Origin: Cordylochernes scorpioides
Taxonomy: Eukaryota; Arthropoda; Arachnida; Pseudoscorpiones; Chernetidae
Length of the DNA stretch: 64,000 bases
Assembly (NCBI GenBank): GCA_030710605.1
Contig: CP092872.1
Coordinates: forward strand, 7,482,312-7,546,311
Direction: 5' to 3'
Part shown: one piece after another, positions 31,601 through 40,600 of the stretch
How the letters are laid out: each line of letters opens with the position of its first letter
How positions within the stretch are numbered: position 1 is the stretch's first letter
Notes under the pieces: model-generated
What the model saw: only the letters and a program-made list of their open reading frames with translations
Told to the model about the DNA's origin: nothing
Databases searched by the model: none
Translations under genes and position numbers: made by a program

Positions 31601-34600
31601 AAACGTGTAAATCGAAAATTAAAATTTTTTAAAATTAGAAATACAGACACTGTGTGCGTGTGCAGCAAGTCAGCACATAAGCTCGGGATTCCTCGTGAGA
31701 TGTGTACACAGCGCATGTGTTCAATCACAGTAGCATTTAGTATAGTGCGATAAAAATAAGAAAAAACTTATTTGGAAAACCGTGTAAAAGCGAAAACGTG
31801 TAAAACAAGTACCGTGTAAATCGGGGGATAGGTGTACTGTTATCAAGTGTTTAAACAAGATAACAGATAAGGAAAAATAGTTTTTTCAGACAACTTGAAA
31901 TTTTCTTCTTAGAATTAAAAATGTTTTTGCCGAAATATCACACACTAATAAATTATTATAATCTATAATCCAAATTGTGCTTTATCATGATCAAGAGATG
32001 TTTTTTCTTAATAACAAAAGAAATTCTGAGTTATGGATCCTGAATAATCAGTACCTAGAAGTATCACCTCTGGCACTTATACATCTGTCACTCTAGTCCA
32101 ACAGAGATTGAATGGTATGTACAGGTACAACTTCCCATGTATCTTTGACATGATGCCTCAGTTCATCGACAATAGTGACTGTCATGTTGTGATGAGCCAT
32201 TCGCTCAGCAACCATTGACCATATGTTTTCTATTGGTGACAGATCAGGAGAATGTACTGGCCAGGTCAGCACCTGAACATTTTCTATGAAATGTTTTGAA
32301 ATGAAAAAAAATTCTCTGCCATGTACAATACACAGATGGTGGTTGCAGGCCAAGACGCAGTAATAGTGAAGAATGGCCGCCGACTGTGTGGTAGTGGAGC
32401 TGCCCTGGCCACAGCTCCCATTCTCCAGGACAAGGCCTACTTCGAGGTCAAGATCCAGCAGACAGGTGGGTGGGACCTTTGTGGTCAGTTGGGTCCATCT
32501 CATGGAGTTTTACCATCATAGTTCAGCATTCAGTTACAGACAATTGGGTCCATCACATTGAGTTTTCCATCTTAGTTTGGCAGTCAGTTAGACATAGGTG
32601 GGTCCATCACATGGAGTTTTTTCATCTTAGTTTGGCAGTCAGTTAGACATAGGTGGGTCCATCACATGGAGTTTTTTCATCTTAGTTTGGCAGTCAGTTA
32701 GACATAGGTGGGTCCATCACATGGAGTTTTTTCATCTTAGTTTGGCAGTCAGTTAGACATAGGTGGGTCCATCACATGGAGTTTTTTCATCTTAGTTTGG
32801 CAGTCAGTTAGACATAGGTGGGTCCATTACATTGAGTTTTACCATCATAGTCCAGCAGTCAGATACAGATGGGTCTATCATAGTCTAGTAGTCATTTACA
32901 GGTGGAGTACAGGTGCGGCTTCACTTTCATAGCCTTGCCATTTCACCAGTTTAAACACCTTTTTTTGGTAAATTTGACCAATTTCATAGCTCCTCTTGTT
33001 GAAACACAAGGTAATAAGACCAAATCCAAATAAATAAATAGAGTATGACATTTCGGTAACAACACTGTTACCGAAACGTCACACACTATTAATTTGGATT
33101 TGGTCTTATTACCTTGTTGTTTATAATCTATAATCCAAATTGTGCCTTATCTCCTCTTGTAGGAATTTATAAAATCAAAGTCACCCCTGTATATTTATGT
33201 TGAGGGTCACAGCCCAAAACTATAGCATACAGTATGAAGAAATAGTACAAATGTGATATTGTACTGGGATATGGTTCATATATTAAGAAAAAGGCATCTC
33301 CTTATCATACAAATGAAAGTTTCTGATGGCTTGCGCCATCTATCGGAATAAATTCAATGAATAATTGAATAAATAATTCAATAAATCAATGAATAGTTGA
33401 TATTTATTCTGATAGATGCCGCAAGCCATCAGCAACTTTCAGTTGCACGATAAGGAAATACCTTTTTCTTAATTTATAGGTTGTGTTGACTTTTTTCTGA
33501 ATTTACCAAAACTGGTGTTCTGGCTCATTCTTCATCATCACCTTTTAACTCCGCCTTTGCCGGTCCCAAGATGAAAAAGAAGGAGGGGGAGCAGTAACAA
33601 GCTCGCTAAAAAACCTGGGCTCAGCTGGCCCGGTTGATAGTACCCTGTAAGGGCTCCAGGGATACAGGATGAGCAGCGTTTGTACCCCATGTTAGGAGCG
33701 GCTGCACATGGTGTCTGTTCCTCATGTCAGAGGCGGCCATTTCTTTTGGTGCTAAGTTGGCTTGCCACTGAGTAGTGCTCCCAGTCTTAATGACAAAGGC
33801 ATTCTACTTCACCCAGTATGGAGATATGAAAGAAGAAGACCTTTAAGTTTCTTACTGGAGTGATAAACTAATGCATTGATAAGTCACAATTTGGATTATA
33901 TATTATGAACACAAGGTGATAAGACGAATAAATAAATAGTGTGTGTCTCTTTTGGTACGTGACCTGAGATTATTTCCTATTTACTTTAGATATATGTTTT
34001 TTCTGTTCCATCTCTAGCTTGATGTGACTTTATTCTCTGCAGGTCTGTCAGGAAGGGTGTACAGGTGTCAGATAGACAATGGGTTGAGATGAAGTAAGCA
34101 ATTCTTCCAATGTCTGCCATTGAGAAGTCGAGCAATACAACCTATTGTACTGGTGGAAATGACACTTGCAAAACATCACCAAAGGTTTTAAACACAAGGT
34201 AATAAGACCAAATCCATATAAATAAATAGTGTGTGACGTTTCGGTAACAGCGTTGTTACCAAAATGTCACACACTACGTATTTATTTATTTGGGTTAGGG
34301 CTTATTACATTGTATTCATAATATAATCCAAATCGTGCCTTATCAATATGTCTTCTTTCTTATATCCACTCAATCACATTAAGGTATCAAGTTGTGACCC
34401 TTGATGGTGTCTGTTTGACAACCATCATGACTGGGTGAAGTAGAATACGTCTGCCTTTGTCATTAAGACTGGGAGCACTACTCAGTGGCAGGCCGACTTA
34501 GCTCCAAAAGAAATGGCCGCCTCTGACATAAGGAACAGATGCCATGTGCAGCCGCTCCTAACATGGAGTATAAACGCTGCTCATCCTGTATTCCTGGATC

Positions 34601-37600
34601 AGGAGTCCTTACAGAGTACTATCAGCCGGGCCAGCTGAGTCCAGGTTTTTTAGTGAGCTTGTTCTGCTCCCCTTCCTCCTTTTTCATCCGGGCTTGGGAC
34701 CGGCAAAGGTGAAGTTTTATCAATATGTAGTTGCAGTGTGTGTATGCAAATTTAGGTGTGTCTGTACAATGTTTGTTGTTGCGGCAGGTGTGTGGGGGGT
34801 AGGACTGGCCTCCCCTCGAGTCAACCTCAACTCTGTCCCGCTGGGCAAAGATGGAGACAGCTGGGTACTGCGCAGTGATGGTGTCATCTTGCATGCTGGG
34901 GAGACAGTATCCAAGCTGTCAGAGGTCCCAGCTGAAGGAGATATCCTGGTAACTCTCCATACCTCCTCTCTGCTTTCACCAAATAAACACAAATCATAAT
35001 AAGTTAATCATATGTGTGACGTTATACAGCAAAAGATAATAAGACCAAATCTAAATTAATAAATAGTGTGTAATGTTTTGGTGGTGGTGTCTTGTCCGTA
35101 AAGTTGCTCCTTGGAAAGGGTTAGTCAGCCACATTTCAGTTCCCTGTAAGCCTTCACGGTAACTGTAGCAGCTCGGGGCTCACGAAGACCCCACCGTAAT
35201 TTGCCCTACAGGGCAGTCCCTTGCTTGGGCTGCCTCTCCCGCCCACCATATAGAGGAGGACTTCTGGGCGGGTAATGTTTTGGTAACAATGCTGCTACCG
35301 AAACATTACACACTATTTTTTTGTAAAACGACATTGGAAAACCATCTCACATGTGTTCCTTTTAAATGAAAAATCGAAATTTATTTTTAAGAAGAAATAA
35401 CGATTATTTCTAACCTTAGAGATGAGGTATGAAAGGATGAATTGTAAAGAGTAATGATAAACGGAAAAATAAAAGTGTCCAGGGATGGGAAACGAACCCA
35501 CAGTGTTCTGCTTACTGGGCAGATGCCATGTCCACTAGGCTATAATCATAAGCCGCACTTTGCAATAAATTGATAAAGAGGGAACAATCTCTCGAAATTA
35601 TTTTGAGAAAAAAAAATTTTTTTTTTTTTTCTTTACAGATCCAGGTACGCTTTTTTATATAAACTTTGATGGATCGCTTTTTGACTCAAATCACAATAAG
35701 CAAATTATATGTGTGACGTTATACAGCAAAAGATATCAACACCAAATCTAAATAAATAGTGTGTGATAAACACAAGGTAATAAGACCTAATCCAAATAAT
35801 GTAATAGTGTGTGACCTTTCGGTAACAGTGTTGTTACCATTAATGAGAAAAAATATCACAGCATGTTCTTAAATAGTCTTAAATATTTAAGAACATGCTG
35901 TGATATATTATTTCTTATTTATGCTTTTGTCTGAAGATGGTAACAACACTGTTACGGAAACGTCACACACAATTTATTTATTTGGATTTGGTCTTATTAC
36001 CTTGTAGCTGTTGAAAGAAAGTTCAAAATGATGGACCATTGTGGATCTACCAGAGTCAATGTTGTTTCTTGCCTTGAAAAGAACGGCAGTGGGTTGCTGA
36101 AGTTTCAGATGATAAATGATGATGGTTGACATTTGTGTGAATTTTTCTATCATAAGCTGTCAACCTACAATAATGTGATATATTTAAAGAAACGCATTGC
36201 CAGTAAATTTATTTGTGTAAAATTCAACGATAGATGGCAATTAAATTTAATTTAGATAGGCAATTAAATCTAATTTAATTTCATAAATTAGAATTTAACC
36301 CCCAAAAATCTGAAGCCTGTCTTTTTACTACCGATAAGAAACTATACAAAATAAGACCAAAAATTATTCTGAAAGAACAATAATTGCAATATAATAAACA
36401 TCCTAAATATCTTGGCTACACCCTGGATCCAGAAATTAACTCCAGTAAACATATTGAAGAAGTTATTAGAAAAGGAAGAGACCGACTAAAAATCCTGAAA
36501 TATATTTCAGGAAGAGAGTGGGGAGCCGATGCAACCACACTAAAATTAACTTACACATCTCTAATTAGACCTATCCTGGAATATGGATATCAAATCTATG
36601 GTACAGCATCTGAAACAAATCTAAAATCACTGGAAAGGATACAAATAAGTGCAGCTAGAATTATTACAGGTCTTCGAAATACCTGCCCTAATGATATTGT
36701 ACTTTACGAGGCAGACATTAAGCCCTTAAAGGATAGAAGAAACTACAATCTGCCAAAATATATAAACAAAATCAAGAGTTATGGAAACAAACACAGAACT
36801 TCCAATTACATACTTAATTGGGAATCCAATATAAGACTCAAAAAAGAAGGCCCTCTCCACCTGGCCAAAAGAAATGGATTTTTAAAATATAAAGTGGAAA
36901 AAAATTATTTAGCAGAAAAAATTTCTCCATGCAAACCACTACAAAATGTTATTTTTAATGCCACTTTAAATGAACCCACCAACAAACAATATCAAAATCC
37001 AGAATACTTAAAACAATTATCATTAGAAATAATTAATAACATTCCTAAAAATGCAATAACTATCTATACCGATGGTAGCAGAGACGAGCTGGGACACACT
37101 GGCAGTGGCTGTCTCATCAAAACCACAAATGGCATTGAGAAAATGAACAGAAGAAACCCAGATTTTTGCTCAGTCTTCAGATCAGAACTTATAGCCATCT
37201 ATGAAGCCTTAAAATCCATCAGAAATATTAATTATCAAGATATCTGGATTCTTACTGATAGTAGAAGTGCCATACAACACTTGAGTCACACAGGGGAACT
37301 CAGAGACAAAGTAAGCAGGAACATAATTGGTTATCTCCAAAAACTCTCAAAAACCTCAAAAATTCACCTTCAATGGATACCCTCACACGTTGGCATTGAA
37401 GGCAATGAAGCTGCTGATGTGCTAGCGAAAAAAGGCACAAAAGAACCCTTGCCACAGAAAAATGAACTTACTTTTAAAGAAATAGAAACAATAGCCAAAA
37501 CAGAAATAAACAAGAACTGGAGGATCCCACCTAAGCACAGTTGGTACAGTGGAGTGAACCCAGGAGGAGCTCTGAACATCAGAAATAGACAGCATCAAAC

Positions 37601-40600
37601 AACACTAACAAGATTTAGAACAGGCCATCTCAAGCCATTGAAGATAGAAAATAATAACAAAATTTATCCCACTTGCCCAAAATGTAGCTTGGTACCTGCA
37701 GCTCCAGAACACATTTTGGCTTGCATTAGATGCACTAAACAGGACCTTTGGGAGAGGCCGCTGCTCATCATAAAACAGCTCGAGGAGCATGAACTCATGG
37801 AATTCGTGTAATCTTTACACAAGGGGATAAGAAACAACAACAACAACAACAAATTTAATTTACTAATATATAATGTGATATACATTCATAGACAAAACTT
37901 TAGGAATTTGTACCTTTTAGTATGTATATCGGGATTCAGACAATAACTCTGAAAGATATTACAGTGACATAAAACAAGGTAATAAGACCAAATCCAAATA
38001 ATGTGTGTTACACACTATTTATTTATTTGGATTTGGTCTTATTACCTTGTTTTATAATCTATAATCCAAATTGTGACTTATCAATATTACAGTGACCTTT
38101 ATTGTAGACACCATATGAACAAAATTGACTCTGTCTTCTAAAAAAAAAAAGATGACAAGCGACATTGAAGGCCTACCACTTCCTTAAGTTTAGTCCATGA
38201 TTGTATATATTCTCTATGCAAGAGATAAGAAAGAAGAAGAAGTAGATACATTTTATAACATCAAATTCAGATTTACCTCATTTATATAATCCATCTGAAG
38301 AGTTGCTCCCAAGCGAAGACTCTTCTTCTTTCTTATCTCCACTCAATCATATTAAGGTATCAAACTTGTAAAGCTTGTTGATGGTGTCTGCCGAGGATGA
38401 GTAGAGCTCATCAATTGATGGTTCATGATGGTTGCCAAGACTTGTACTACATACCTTCCATTTATTCTCCCATGCTATATTTCTTCCATATTAACTTGTA
38501 CCAACTTGTGCCACCAGGGAGTCTCATACGACCATGTTGAACTCAACTTCTACCTCAATGGCAAGAACCTCCAGTGTCCTGTAACCAGCGCACGTGGAGA
38601 ACTCTACCCCCGTTGTATACGGTAAGCTGCTATTCTGATATCTATGGCTTGGCCACTGAATCACAAACTTAGATCTTACGACCTTACACACTGAGACATT
38701 TTATACGTAATCTCCCAGGACTTCTTTAATTACAACAACAACAAAAAGCTTTATTAAGACAATTTAGTCTTATACGGATAATCCAAGCACAGAAATGTAG
38801 GGTACATACAAGAATAACAGTAGTAACAACAACAAAAGTCCCTGTTATGACCTTTTGGTCTTATACAACTTCTCCACGTAGAAGAGGGTATATACAATAG
38901 TTACAATAATTAGCAATGCTATTCACAATGTGTCAAGGGGGATAGTAGTAGGAAAGGGTCCGCTGGGGAACTAGACTATTAACATGGGTAGATGTTATTA
39001 TATCTCTTTAGGAAAGATTACGCGACAATAAAGTTGGGATATCCAGCCGGTTAAGAAAGTCTCCAAGGTGATTGGTGCGAATGTTTACTTCTTTAATTAA
39101 AGATGATCAAACACAAGGTAATATAAAACCAAATTGTCTGATGATGCTAACAACATTGTTACCGAAACTTCACACATTATTTATTTAGATTTGGTCTTAT
39201 TACCTTGTGTTTATAATCTATAGGACTAAATTGTGCCTTATCAAATCCAAATAAATGAATAGTGTGGGAGGTTTCAGTAACAGCCTTCAATAAATAGAGA
39301 TTCATAATACATATTCATCCCTGAAGAAAGAGGTTACCTGGCTAGCATTCACATTTCTGAGAAAAATAGACACTTCGGCCAAATGCTTTATTTATTTTTT
39401 CCTGATGAAGACAAAAGATTTTTGTTGAAACATTGAGAAAATAAAAAAAAATGATAAAAACAAAATAATAAATTAAAAGAAAACACAATATATATACAGT
39501 AGAACTACCTCCCTGTAAAGGACAACACCTAATTACAGAGCCAAAGTGTCCTTTAGGAAGAGGTGTCCTCTTACCAGAGAGTTGCAAAATAGTAAAAATG
39601 GTAATTTTGCAAATGAAAACTGTCCTTTGTAGAGAGGTGGCTACTAGCGTGGTGTACGCTAAAGGGAGATTTTACTGTATTTATTTGGATTTGGTCTTAT
39701 TACCTTGTGTTTATAATCTACTAGCCGAATGACCCGGGCAACGCCCGGGGTTTACCCGATTAAATGCTTTTATTCAAATACTATTCGTTACAATTATAAA
39801 TTGGTGCCGTGGATGTCATTCTTGTATAATACTAGCCGAATGACTCGGGCAACGCCTGTATTTCACCCGACTGTAGATGTTACAACGGTGATCCTTAGGT
39901 CGCTGGTTCAAATCCGGCTCGAGGGAGTTTTTTTTTTTTCTTTTTTTTTATTGGCTGCCGGCGAGCACGTGACCTCCCTGTGCGCGCGCATCCGTGACAG
40001 AGGCGGCCGATGACGGTCGTGACTATATATAGGGATAATCCAAATTGTACCTTATCATAAAGATGATCAGTTGGTGGCCAAGGCATATCTCATATTGGTG
40101 GAAATATTGAAAGTTTTCAACCAATATTCTCTTCTACAGGCTGCTGTAGGCACAAGAGATTATAAACACAAGGTAATAAGACCAAATCCAAATAATTAAA
40201 TAGTGTGTGGCGTTTCGGTAACAGCATTGTTCTTCATTGTTCAGACAAAAGTACTGAATGAGAAATTTTACCACAGCATGTTTAAATAGTTACTGTTATC
40301 AAGTGTGTAAACAAGATAACAGATAAGAAGAATAAGATAGTTTTCTGAGAAACACAGAAGCTGTGGTAAAATTTCTCATTCAGTACTTTTGTCTGAAGAG
40401 GGTAACAACGCTGTTACTGAAACTTCACACACTATTTATTTATTTGGATTTGGTCTTATTACCTTGTGTTTATAATCTATAATCCAAATTGTGCCTTATC
40501 ACAAGAGATTATGTTTACAAGAAATTGCATCTGGTTTGTGGATGAGCATTGCTCAATGCGATTTCGTGTAATTACAGTAGAACCTCCCTGTAAAGGACAA

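Noticed and set aside
36384-36386. A start codon for a 475-residue LINE protein at this position
   Set aside because: The codon is TTG and follows directly on an in-frame TAA. The reading frame clearly continues upstream into reverse transcriptase sequence, so this is a truncated element and not a start.
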